The notes beneath the pieces were generated by a model. That model was not told the origin of the DNA. It made no database searches and saw only the letters and a list, made by a program, of their open reading frames with translations. 64,000 nucleotides of DNA, taken from the NCBI RefSeq assembly GCF_900290235.1, contig NZ_OLMK01000068.1:124001-188000 (forward strand). Direction: 5' to 3'. The stretch is from Streptomyces sp. MA5143a. GTDB taxonomy: Bacteria; Actinomycetota; Actinomycetes; Streptomycetales; Streptomycetaceae. The first letter of the stretch is position 1; each line of letters starts with the position of its first letter. Position numbers and translations under genes: made by a program. Below, one piece after another: positions 35,041-43,017 of the stretch.

Positions 35041-35862
35041 TCACGGGCGGAGCTCCTGAGTGCAGCACTTGATGCCGCCGCCGGCCTTCCGGAACTCCGA
35101 CAGGTCGAGCGGGACGGGCACGTAGCCCTGCCGGTCGAGCTGGTCGGCGAGTTCCTTGGCGCGGGACGAGATGAACACATGGCGGCCGTCGGACACCGAG
35201 TTCAGCCCGAAGGCCAGCGCGTCCTCACGGCCGGCGATCACCGCGTCCGGGTAGAGCCGGGCGAGGACCGCGCGGCTGCCGGAGGAGAACGCCTCCGGGT
35301 AGTACGCGATGTTGCCGTCCTCCCCGTCGTCCAGCACGAACAGGGCGGTGTCCAGGTGGTAGAACCGCGGGTCCACCAGCTGGAGGCTGATCACCGGGAC
35401 GCCGAAGAACTCCTGCGCCTGACGGTGGGCCTCACGCGTGGTCCGGAAACCGGTCCCGGCGAGGAGGAAGCGGCCGGCCGGCACCAGGTCGCCCTCCCCC
35501 TCGCACACCGACTCGGCCCGGTGCACCTCGTACCCGGCGCCCTCGAACCAGGCGTCGTACGCGGTGGACTCCGGGCGCCGCTCCGGCGCGTGGAACAGCG
35601 AGCCGAGGACCCGGCCGCCGAGGACGAGCGCGCAGTTGGCCGCGAAGACCATGTCGGGCAGCGCCGCCACCGGCTCCACGGTCTCCACGGTGTGGCCGTG
35701 GTCCCGGTAGGCGCGGATCAGCGCCTGCCACTGCTCACGGGCGAGGTCGACGTCCACGGGGGCGTCCGGACGCATCCAGGGATTGATCGAGTACTGAACG
35801 GCGAAGTGTCTGGGTTCGCAGACCAGAAAGCGCCGAAGGCGCGGCACACGGCTGTCGGGCAC
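35041..35862 (-). CDS. ddaH: Dimethylarginine dimethylaminohydrolase-like amidinohydrolase
   Basis: A 273-residue guanidino-modifying enzyme of the DDAH/arginine-deiminase superfamily, with a pentein fold. The catalytic His169 (RFYHLDTAL) and the C-terminal nucleophile Cys266 or Cys267 (GGGIKCCTQEL) are present; DMVFAAN (70-76) is the Asp-Asn substrate block. The expected product is citrulline from methylated arginine. It starts with GTG at 35862. Between lrp and rocD, with a clear Lrp-type operator in its upstream gap. Exact guanidino substrate is not certain. Confidence 0.9.
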   Translation of the reverse strand: MPDSRVPRLRRFLVCEPRHFAVQYSINPWMRPDAPVDVDLAREQWQALIRAYRDHGHTVETVEPVAALPDMVFAANCALVLGGRVLGSLFHAPERRPESTAYDAWFEGAGYEVHRAESVCEGEGDLVPAGRFLLAGTGFRTTREAHRQAQEFFGVPVISLQLVDPRFYHLDTALFVLDDGEDGNIAYYPEAFSSGSRAVLARLYPDAVIAGREDALAFGLNSVSDGRHVFISSRAKELADQLDRQGYVPVPLDLSEFRKAGGGIKCCTQELRP

Positions 35863-35946
35863 AGAGGGTCTCTCCGCTTCCTGCGGTGTCGGCTGGGGAT
35901 GACACCACGGTAGGAATCAGGACAGACGCCCGACAAGCGACAAGCG

Positions 35947-35973
35947 CTGCGTGTTCACGCAGTGATACTGCGT
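35947..35973. promoter_or_regulatory. Lrp/AsnC-type operator upstream of ddaH-rocD
   Basis: An inverted repeat ACGCAG-tgata-CTGCGT (35957-35973) with a further CTGCGT half-site at 35947-35952 lies between lrp and ddaH. Spaced half-sites like this suit the multimeric Lrp proteins, so the upstream regulator is the likely binder. Confidence 0.6.
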
Positions 35974-35984
35974 ATTCAACCGGC

Positions 35985-36476
35985 TCAGCGCACGTTCGGT
36001 GCGTCGGCGGTGGCGGCGGCCTCCGGAGCCTCGGGCAGCAGATGCGACAGCACCATGTAACTGATCGTCTTGCGGATGAACGGCTCGGTGCGGATCCGCT
36101 CCAGCACCTCCTCGAAGTGCTCCACGTCGACGGCCCGCACATGCAGCAGCGCGTCCGCGCCGCCGGTCACCGTCATCGCCGCCGTGATCTCCGGATGGTT
36201 GCGCACCACCTCCGCCAGCCGCCGGGGCGGCGCCGCGCCCTCGCAGTACACCTCCACGTACGCCTCCGTACGCCATCCGAGCGCCGCCGGCTTCACCGTG
36301 GCCGTGAACCCCGTGATCACCCCGGTCTCCCGCAGCCGGTCCACCCGCCGCTTGACCGCGGTGGCCGAAAGGCCGATGGCCGAGCCGATCTCGGCGAAGC
36401 TGGTCCTCGCGTTCGCCATCAGCGCCGTGATGATCTTGCGATCGAGCTCGTCGAACGCCGCTGACTTGCTGTTCAT
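35985..36476 (-). CDS. Lrp/AsnC family transcriptional regulator
   Basis: A 163-residue feast/famine regulator. The helix-turn-helix spans ~8-55 (FDELDRKIITALMANARTSF, EIGSAIGLSATAVKRRVDRL), and the RAM ligand-binding domain follows (~72-148: AYVEVYCEGAAPPRRLAEVV, VTGGADALLHVRAVD). The ATG at 36476 starts the conserved part. It precedes ddaH-rocD in the same direction and probably senses an amino acid such as arginine or ornithine to control them. Divergent from the LytTR regulator. Confidence 0.93.
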   Translation of the reverse strand: MNSKSAAFDELDRKIITALMANARTSFAEIGSAIGLSATAVKRRVDRLRETGVITGFTATVKPAALGWRTEAYVEVYCEGAAPPRRLAEVVRNHPEITAAMTVTGGADALLHVRAVDVEHFEEVLERIRTEPFIRKTISYMVLSHLLPEAPEAAATADAPNVR

Positions 36477-36564
36477 GCGGGCACTGTATCCAGCGACCGG
36501 CACCCGCGGTACGCGCCCGGAAGGCCTCCGGCGCGCGGACATGTGCAGGCGTACGAATTACTCC

Positions 36565-36579
36565 TACACTCCGGGTTCA
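36565..36579 (+). promoter_or_regulatory. Probable leaderless promoter of the LytTR regulator
   Basis: A -10 element TACACT (36565-36570) ends 8 bases before the ATG at 36579, so transcription would begin at or near the start codon, and no Shine-Dalgarno sequence is needed. The -35 match is weak. Confidence 0.5.
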
Positions 36580-37340
36580 TGCTGCGCGCGCTCGCCGTCG
36601 ATGACGAGAAACCCTCCCTCGAGGAGCTGCTGTACCTGCTGAACGCGGATCCGCGGATCAGCAGCGCCGAGGGCGCCAGCGACGCCACCGAGGCCCTGCG
36701 CCGGATCAACCGCGCCCTGGAGTCCGGCCCCGCCGGACCCGAGGCGATCGACGTGGTCTTCCTCGACATCCACATGGCCGGACTCGACGGCCTCGACCTC
36801 GCCCGGCTCCTCACCGGCTTCGCCCGGCCCCCGCTCGTCGTCTTCGTCACCGCCCACGAGGGCTTCGCCGTGCAGGCCTTCGACCTCAAGGCCGTCGACT
36901 ACGTCCTCAAGCCGGTCCGCCGGGAACGGCTCGCCGAGGCGATACGCCGAGCCGCCCAACTGCGCGGCGCCGCCCCGCCGACGCCGATACCCGTCCACGA
37001 ACCCGACCCCGACCAGATACCCGTCGAGCTCGGCGGCGTGACCCGCTTCGTCGCCGTCGACGACATCACCCATGTCGAGGCCCAGGGCGACTACGCCCGA
37101 CTGCACACCTCGCAGGGCAGCCATCTCGTGCGCATCCCGCTCTCCACCCTCGAGGAACGCTGGCGCGCCCGCGGCTTCGTCCGCATCCACCGCCGCCACC
37201 TCGTCGCCCTGCGCCACATCGGCGAACTCCGCCTCGACGCGGGCACGGTCAGCGTCCTCGTCGGCTCCGTGGAACTCCAGGTCAGCCGCCGCCATGCCCG
37301 CGAACTGCGCGATCTGCTGATGCGCCGGACCACGAGCTGA
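36579..37340 (+). CDS. LytTR family response regulator
   Basis: A 253-residue response regulator. The receiver domain (1-120) has the acidic pocket Asp8/Asp9, phosphorylation site Asp63 (VVFLDIHMAGLDG) and Lys111 (VDYVLKPVRRERL). The LytTR DNA-binding domain (~150-250) reads FVAVDDITHVEAQGDYARLH, then RGFVRIHRRHLVAL. It heads a run of four same-strand genes ending with a LytS-type kinase, with a DUF485 protein and a symporter between them, so the pair probably controls carboxylate uptake. The ATG at 36579 follows a -10-like TACACT closely. Confidence 0.93.
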   Translation: MLRALAVDDEKPSLEELLYLLNADPRISSAEGASDATEALRRINRALESGPAGPEAIDVVFLDIHMAGLDGLDLARLLTGFARPPLVVFVTAHEGFAVQAFDLKAVDYVLKPVRRERLAEAIRRAAQLRGAAPPTPIPVHEPDPDQIPVELGGVTRFVAVDDITHVEAQGDYARLHTSQGSHLVRIPLSTLEERWRARGFVRIHRRHLVALRHIGELRLDAGTVSVLVGSVELQVSRRHARELRDLLMRRTTS

Positions 37341-37349
37341 GGAGACGGC

Positions 37350-37745
37350 ATGCCCCAGGACCCCACCGAACGACGCGTCGTCGTCACCGGCGTGCCCCGC
37401 CGCACGCTCCCGCCCTCCCGGCTCCGCCCGGGCGGGAGACACCCGCACCGCTCCGGCCACCACCGCCCGCGCACCGAGATCGACGAACAGACCACCCTCG
37501 GCCACACCTATGTCCGCTCCCTCATGCGCAGCCAACTCCGGTCCGCCATCGCGGTGTTCGCGGTCCTCGTCCTGCTGGTCGCCCCGCTGCCGCTGGTCTT
37601 CGCCGCCATGCCGGACGGCGCCGGCCTGGAGTGGGCCGTCCTCGGCTTCGGCATCTACCCCCCGCTGGTCCTCCTCGCCCGCCGGCACGTACGGCGCGCC
37701 GAACGCAACGAACAGGACCTCGTTCGTCTGGTCGAGGACCGCTGA
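37350..37745 (+). CDS. DUF485-like small membrane protein
   Basis: A 131-residue protein. A long basic N-terminal tail (~1-55) precedes a DUF485-like core: LMRSQLRSAIAVFAVLVLLV, LPLVFAAMP, WAVLGFGIYPPLVLLARRHV with two membrane helices (~65-83 and ~93-110), ending RRAERNEQDLVRLVED. DUF485 proteins (YjcH group) are the usual partners of acetate/pyruvate symporters such as ActP, and the symporter gene follows. It starts 10 bases after the LytTR gene. Confidence 0.82.
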   Translation: MPQDPTERRVVVTGVPRRTLPPSRLRPGGRHPHRSGHHRPRTEIDEQTTLGHTYVRSLMRSQLRSAIAVFAVLVLLVAPLPLVFAAMPDGAGLEWAVLGFGIYPPLVLLARRHVRRAERNEQDLVRLVEDR

Positions 37746-37785
37746 GACCCACCGTCACCGTGCCCGAGCCGACCGGAAGCGCGGC

Positions 37786-37880
37786 AGGAACGAGAACCGA
37801 GCGTGAGCGAGACCCAGCATGAGCGAGACCCAGCGTGAGCGAGAACCCCGCATGAGCGAGAAGCCGGCATGAACGAGAAC
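37786..37880 (+). repeat. Tandem 16-17-base repeats carrying start-codon-like units
   Basis: Six units of a purine-rich motif, (A/G)TGA(A/G)CGAGA-like, begin at 37786, 37803, 37819, 37835, 37852 and 37869. The last is the real symporter start (ATGAACGAGAAC); the others carry AGG, GTG or ATG in the same place but lie in other frames. The array looks like a slipped-strand amplification of the start region. Confidence 0.8.
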
Positions 37881-39614
37881 TACGCCGTCCCCGCGGTCGC
37901 CCTCGTCGTCGTGGCGACCGTCTTCGTCGGCGCGTTCGGCCTGCGCATCTCCCGCACGACCTCCGACTTCTACGTCGCCTCCCGCACCGTCGGCCCCCGC
38001 CTCAACGCGGCCGCGATCAGCGGCGAGTACCTGTCCGCCGCCTCCTTCCTCGGCATCGCGGGCCTCGTCCTCGTCCAGGGCCCCGACATGCTCTGGTACC
38101 CGGTCGGCTACACCGCCGGATACCTCGTGCTGCTGCTGTTCGTCGCCGCCCCGCTGCGCCGCTCGGGCGCCTACACCCTGCCCGACTTCGCGGAGGCCCG
38201 GCTCGCCTCCAAGACCGTACGGCGGCTCGCGGGCGCCTTCGTCGTCGGCGTCGGCTGGCTCTACCTGCTGCCCCAACTCCAGGGCGCCGGACTGACCCTG
38301 AACGTGCTCACCGACGCGCCCCAGTGGCTCGGCGGGGTCATCGTCGCCGTCGTCGTCGCCGCGACCGTCGCCGCGGGCGGCATGCGCAGCATCACCTTCG
38401 TGCAGGCGTTCCAGTACTGGCTCAAGCTCACCGCCCTGCTGGTCCCCGCGCTCTTCCTCGTCCTCGCCTGGCAGGGCGACGGCGCTCCCCGCCATGCCTT
38501 CGACGAGCCGGCGTCCTTCCGCGAGCAGCGGGTCGTCCGCGTCGACGCGACCCTCGACCTGAAACTCGCCCAGCCGCTGACCGTCACGGTGTCCGGCACC
38601 GTCGACGGCCGCCGCCACGACGAGAAACGGATCGACCTGCCCACCGGCACCCACCGGGTCGAGCGGGGCACCCGGCTCACCTTCACCGAGGGCGACCCCG
38701 TACCCGTCGCCGACCGCGGCAGCAACGGCGGCATGTCCACCTCCCTCGCCGAGGGCCGCGAGGAACGCCCCCTCTACGCCACGTACGGGCTGATCCTCGC
38801 CACCTTCCTCGGCACCATGGGCCTGCCCCATGTCGTCGTCCGCTTCTACACCAGCCCCCACGGCGTCGCGGCCCGCCGCACCACGGTCGTCGTCCTCGGC
38901 CTCATCGGCGCCTTCTACCTCCTCCCCCCGGTCTACGGGGCCCTCGGCCGGCTCTACGCCCCCGAACTCACCCTCACCGGGGACGCCGACGCGGCCGTAC
39001 TCCTCCTGCCGGACCGCATGGTCGGCGGCCTCGGCGGCGATCTGCTCGGCGCGCTCGTCGCGGGCGGGGCGTTCGCGGCGTTCCTGTCCACCGCGTCCGG
39101 CCTCACCCTGGCCGTCGCCGGCGTCCTCGCCCAGGACGTGCTGCCCGCCCGCGGGGTACGGCACTTCCGGCTGGGCACGGTCCTCGCCATGGCCGTCCCC
39201 CTCGCGGCGAGCGTCCTGGTGGGCGGACTACCGGTCGCCGACGCGGTCGGCCTCGCCTTCGCCGTGTCCGCCTCGTCCTTCTGCCCGCTGCTCGTCCTCG
39301 GCATCTGGTGGCGGCGCCTGACCCCACCGGGCGCCGCCGCGGGCATGCTCGCCGGAGGCGGCGCGGCGCTGCTCGCGGTCGCCGCGACCATGGCCGGCTA
39401 CCCCGGCACCGGCGCCTTCCACGCCCTGCTGGCCTGGCCCGCCCTCTGGTCGGTCCCGCTCGGCTTCCTGACGATGGTCCTGGTCTCCCTCGCCACCCCG
39501 AGCAGGGTCCCGGCCGAGACCCCGTCGATCCTGGCCCGCTTCCACCTGCCGGAGGAACTGGTCGGCGGCCAGCCCGCAGCGGCCTCGAAGGAGATCGAAC
39601 TGTGGCGCCGGTGA
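37869..39614 (+). CDS. Sodium/solute symporter, acetate/pyruvate (ActP/MctC) type
   Basis: A 581-residue SSS-family permease with 13 or so hydrophobic segments. TTSDFYVASRTVGPRLNAAA near 30-49 and SGEYLSAASFLGIAG (51-65) are the signature of acetate/monocarboxylate symporters. A hydrophilic insert of ~75 residues (~215-300) is larger than in E. coli ActP and probably faces outside. It uses the Na+ or H+ gradient to import short carboxylates. The start at 37869 is the last of six tandem repeat units. It lies between DUF485 and LytS genes in one operon. Confidence 0.9.
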   Translation: MNENYAVPAVALVVVATVFVGAFGLRISRTTSDFYVASRTVGPRLNAAAISGEYLSAASFLGIAGLVLVQGPDMLWYPVGYTAGYLVLLLFVAAPLRRSGAYTLPDFAEARLASKTVRRLAGAFVVGVGWLYLLPQLQGAGLTLNVLTDAPQWLGGVIVAVVVAATVAAGGMRSITFVQAFQYWLKLTALLVPALFLVLAWQGDGAPRHAFDEPASFREQRVVRVDATLDLKLAQPLTVTVSGTVDGRRHDEKRIDLPTGTHRVERGTRLTFTEGDPVPVADRGSNGGMSTSLAEGREERPLYATYGLILATFLGTMGLPHVVVRFYTSPHGVAARRTTVVVLGLIGAFYLLPPVYGALGRLYAPELTLTGDADAAVLLLPDRMVGGLGGDLLGALVAGGAFAAFLSTASGLTLAVAGVLAQDVLPARGVRHFRLGTVLAMAVPLAASVLVGGLPVADAVGLAFAVSASSFCPLLVLGIWWRRLTPPGAAAGMLAGGGAALLAVAATMAGYPGTGAFHALLAWPALWSVPLGFLTMVLVSLATPSRVPAETPSILARFHLPEELVGGQPAAASKEIELWRR

Positions 39615-39662
39615 ACGGAACCCGCGAGCCGTGGGCGGTGTACCAGTTGCGGGAGGTGAACG

Positions 39663-40883
39663 ATGAGCGGTGAAGTCAGCGGATTCCTGGCCGGGTTCCT
39701 GGTCGCGGTGCTGCCGTTCCTCGCGGCCGGTTTCTGGCTCGGTCGCCGGACGGCCCGGCCGGGCAGAAGCCTGGGCGGCCTCGGCACACCCGTGGAGCAC
39801 GCCACGTTCCAGACCCTGCACACCGCGACGCTCGCCGCGCCCCCGCTGCGCGCGGGCCTCACGGAGGAGACGGCCCGCAGATCGGCCAAACGGCTGCGCA
39901 CCCTGCTCGGCACGGACGCGCTGTGCCTGACCGACCACGAGTCGGTTCTCGTCTGGGAGGGCGTGGGGGAGCACCACCGCGCCGAGATCATGGAGCGTCT
40001 GGCCGGGCCCCTGGAGAGCGGCCGGGGCGAGGCGTTCCGTCTGACCTGCGACATCCTCGACTGCCCGGTCCGCTGGGCGGTCGTCGCCCCCCTCACGGTC
40101 GACGACCGCGTCCACGGCGCGCTCGTCGCCTGCGCCCCCTTGGAGTCCGCCGTCCTCGTCCGCGCGGCCGGTGAGGTCGCCCGCTGGGTCTCCGTCCAGC
40201 TCGAACTCGCCGACCTCGACCAGTCCCGCACCCGGCTCATCGAGGCCGAGATCAAGGCCCTGCGCGCCCAGATCTCCCCCCACTTCATCTTCAACTCGCT
40301 CGCCGTGATCGCCTCGTTCGTCCGCACCGACCCCGAGCGCGCCCGTGAACTGCTGCTGGAGTTCGCCGACTTCACCCGCTACTCGTTCCGCAGGCACGGC
40401 GACTTCACCACCCTCGCCGACGAACTCCACGCCATCGACCACTATCTGGCCCTGGTCCGGGCCCGCTTCGGCGACCGCCTCTCCGTCACCCTTCAGATAG
40501 CACCGGAGGTCCTGCCGGTCACCCTGCCCTTCCTCTGCCTCCAACCCCTCGTGGAGAACGCGGTGAAGCACGGCCTGGAGGGCCGGCTCGACAAGAGCCA
40601 CATCAGCATCACCGCCCAGGACGCGGGCGCGGAGGCACTCGTCGTCATCGAGGACGACGGCGTCGGCATGGACCCCGAGGTGCTGCGACGCATCCTCTCC
40701 GGCGAGACGAGCCCCTCGGGCGGCATAGGCCTGAGCAACGTCGACGAACGGCTCCGCCAGGTGTACGGCGACGACCACGGCCTCGTCATCGAGACCGCGG
40801 TCGGCGCGGGCATGAAGATCACCGCCCGGCTGCCGAAATACCAGCCGGGCGTACACCCGGACGGGGGAATACCCCGAGCCTGA
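39663..40883 (+). CDS. LytS-type sensor histidine kinase
   Basis: A 406-residue kinase. One N-terminal membrane helix (~8-26) is followed by a GAF-like cytoplasmic sensor (~45-180), then the His_kinase block with His207 (QISPHFIFNSL) and an HATPase domain with PLVENAVKHGL and EDDGVGMDP. It is the partner of the LytTR regulator three genes upstream. The single anchor and GAF domain suggest sensing of a cytoplasmic metabolite rather than a periplasmic one. The substrate imported by the symporter is an obvious candidate signal. Start ATG with GGGAGG upstream. Confidence 0.92.
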   Translation: MSGEVSGFLAGFLVAVLPFLAAGFWLGRRTARPGRSLGGLGTPVEHATFQTLHTATLAAPPLRAGLTEETARRSAKRLRTLLGTDALCLTDHESVLVWEGVGEHHRAEIMERLAGPLESGRGEAFRLTCDILDCPVRWAVVAPLTVDDRVHGALVACAPLESAVLVRAAGEVARWVSVQLELADLDQSRTRLIEAEIKALRAQISPHFIFNSLAVIASFVRTDPERARELLLEFADFTRYSFRRHGDFTTLADELHAIDHYLALVRARFGDRLSVTLQIAPEVLPVTLPFLCLQPLVENAVKHGLEGRLDKSHISITAQDAGAEALVVIEDDGVGMDPEVLRRILSGETSPSGGIGLSNVDERLRQVYGDDHGLVIETAVGAGMKITARLPKYQPGVHPDGGIPRA

Positions 40884-40902
40884 GGATCACACAGCGTGCG
40901 TC

Positions 40903-41058
40903 TCAGGTGCGCGATGCCACCATCCCCAGCGTCAGCAGGCCGAGGACGACCCATCCGAACCACAGCCAGCCGTTGCTTCCGAGAGCCACGGTGTAGGCCG
41001 TCACCGCGACCAGCCCACCCACGGTGAGCACCCCCATGGCCTTAGTCGAACTGGGCAT
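40903..41058 (-). CDS. Small membrane protein after the Ser/Thr kinase
   Basis: A 51-residue protein with two hydrophobic stretches (VLTVGGLVAVTAYTVAL, WLWFGWVVLGLLTLGMV). No family recognised. The ATG at 41058 has GAGGAGGGTG upstream and lies 13 bases after the kinase stop, making it the last gene of the lipoprotein-kinase operon. It may sit next to the kinase in the membrane. It is convergent with the LytS gene. Confidence 0.75.
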   Translation of the reverse strand: MPSSTKAMGVLTVGGLVAVTAYTVALGSNGWLWFGWVVLGLLTLGMVASRT

Positions 41059-41071
41059 CGCGACACCCTCC

Positions 41072-43000
41072 TCATGGTTCGTCCTTCTCCATGGTGCGCC
41101 TGTCCTGGCGCATCGCGGTGCAGACGACGAAATGTGTGTCCGAATGCCATCCACTGTCTCCCACCCAGACGGCGGCTTCATAGATGTCGTGGGGGTATCC
41201 GTACTCCTTGGGCGGGACCTGCTTCTGGCAGAGGTCGGGCCCGTCGTCCTTCGCTTTCTTCAACTTCGTGGTCGAGGGCAGCTGGAGGAACGCGAGCACC
41301 TGCTCGTCGTGCGGTCCGTCGCAGGGGACCAGCTTGGCGCGGCTGTCGGAGAGCCGGTCGATGCAGTCCCGCTTCTGCATGGTGGCCGTGTCGGTGAACA
41401 CCATGCCCATCGGTCGGTGCTCCCCGATCGGGCCGTGCACCGGTCCGTGGGTGCCCAGAAGCAGGCAGGCGACGCGCTGTCCGGCGCCGTCGAAGCCGTC
41501 GGCGGTCGGCACCACCGCGTAGCCGCGGGTGTCGGCGAGCAGGCCGTCGGCCTCCTTGGTGAGCCGGTCGCACTGGGCGGCGCCGCCGCTCCGGGCGTCC
41601 TCGGCGGATCCGGCCTCGTACAGGGCCATGACCTGCCCGTCCGTGCCCTCACCGCAGTCCACGACGGTCAGCCGGGGCTGGTCCGTGAAGGGGACGTCCG
41701 ACCAGTCGGCGTCGACGCAGTCACCGTTCCTGAGTGCCCGTGTCAGCCCGATGGCGTCCCCGTAGGGCCTCGCGCCGCTTCCGGTGCCGCCGCCGAGCCC
41801 GCGGAGGTCCGGCAGATTCTCCAGCCCGTACATGAGCCCGCTGACCAGCAGGGCCAGGCCGAGGGTGGTCGCCACGCCGGCCAGCAGGGCCTTGGCGCGG
41901 TGATGACGGCGTCGGCCGTCGGTGCGGGTGCCGGGGGAGCGGCGGGCGGGGTGTGCGGGGCCGTGGTCGGAGGCGGAGGCCAAGTGGGTCTCCGGCGCCG
42001 CAGCGGTCGGCGCGGGCCAGGGCGTCTCGTGCGGGTGCCGAGAGGCGAGCACCTCCGGCTCCACGGCGTACAGGGCCCCGCTCTCCCACTGCGGCTGGGA
42101 CCCCAGGTCCGGATCGGTGCGGGGGTGGGCCCGCGGGGTCACGATCGCGGCGAGAGCCGCCTCGGTGTCGCCGGCGGTGATCCGTTGCACGGGGTCCTTG
42201 GCCAGCATCGCGGCCAGCAGTGGCTCCAGGGCGCCCGCGCGCAGCACCGGACGCGGTTCCTCCAGGACGACGGCGGTCAGGGCGGCGATCCCGGAGTCCC
42301 GGTCGAAGGGGCCGAAGCCCTCCACGGCGTAGTACAGCGTGCAGCCCAGCGAGAACAGGTCGGCCGCGGCGGTCGGCGGCCCGCCCTGGGCCCGCTCGGG
42401 CGCCAGATACCCGGTGGTCCCGACCAGCATGTGGGAGCGGGTGTACCGGGTCTCCTGGGTGTCGGGCTGCACGGAGATGCCGTAGTCGGTGAGCAGGACG
42501 CGCGCGTACGGCGATCCGGTGCGGTCGGGGGCGAGCAGGATGTTGGCCGGTTTGACGTCCCGGTGCATGATGCCGCGCTCGTGCCCGGCGGTCAGCGCGT
42601 CCAGGACGGCGAGCCCTATCCGGGCGCACTCGGCGGGCGCGAGCGGGCCGCGCCCGGTGACGAGCGCCTTCAGATCCAGGGCACCGGGTACGTATTCCAT
42701 GACGATCCATGGCAGCGCGTCGTGTTCGAGGACGTCGTGCACGGTCACGACGTGGGGGTGGCCGCGCAGCCCGGCGGCGTGCCGGGCCTCCGCGCGGGCC
42801 CGCGCGACGCGGGTGGTGCGGTCCTGCTCCTCCTCACCCGGGTCGCGGAACACGATCTCCTTGAGCGCCACCTCGCAGTCCAGCTGCTGGTCGTGGGCGA
42901 GCCAGACATGGCCCATACCGCCGCTGCCCAGGCGGTTCAGCAAGAGGTAGCGGTCGGCGATGACCCGGCCGACTCCCGACTCCGGTGCTTCAGACTGCAT
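41072..43000 (-). CDS. Membrane Ser/Thr protein kinase (Hanks type) with DYG motif
   Basis: A 642-residue kinase. The Gly-rich loop GSGGMG is at 25-30, the catalytic Lys47 in EVALKEI, and the HRDVKPAN loop carries Asp148. The Mg-binding motif is DYG (172-174) rather than DFG, a tolerated change. VGTTGYLAPERA ends the activation segment. After a Pro/Ala-rich linker one membrane helix (~370-390, LLAGVATTLGLALLVSGLMY) leads to an external region with four or more Cys. It has no PASTA repeats, but the operon partner upstream carries one on a lipoprotein. Start: ATG with GGGGAGTGACC upstream. Confidence 0.93.
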   Translation of the reverse strand: MQSEAPESGVGRVIADRYLLLNRLGSGGMGHVWLAHDQQLDCEVALKEIVFRDPGEEEQDRTTRVARARAEARHAAGLRGHPHVVTVHDVLEHDALPWIVMEYVPGALDLKALVTGRGPLAPAECARIGLAVLDALTAGHERGIMHRDVKPANILLAPDRTGSPYARVLLTDYGISVQPDTQETRYTRSHMLVGTTGYLAPERAQGGPPTAAADLFSLGCTLYYAVEGFGPFDRDSGIAALTAVVLEEPRPVLRAGALEPLLAAMLAKDPVQRITAGDTEAALAAIVTPRAHPRTDPDLGSQPQWESGALYAVEPEVLASRHPHETPWPAPTAAAPETHLASASDHGPAHPARRSPGTRTDGRRRHHRAKALLAGVATTLGLALLVSGLMYGLENLPDLRGLGGGTGSGARPYGDAIGLTRALRNGDCVDADWSDVPFTDQPRLTVVDCGEGTDGQVMALYEAGSAEDARSGGAAQCDRLTKEADGLLADTRGYAVVPTADGFDGAGQRVACLLLGTHGPVHGPIGEHRPMGMVFTDTATMQKRDCIDRLSDSRAKLVPCDGPHDEQVLAFLQLPSTTKLKKAKDDGPDLCQKQVPPKEYGYPHDIYEAAVWVGDSGWHSDTHFVVCTAMRQDRRTMEKDEP

Positions 43001-43017
43001 CGGTCACTCCCCAGGGT

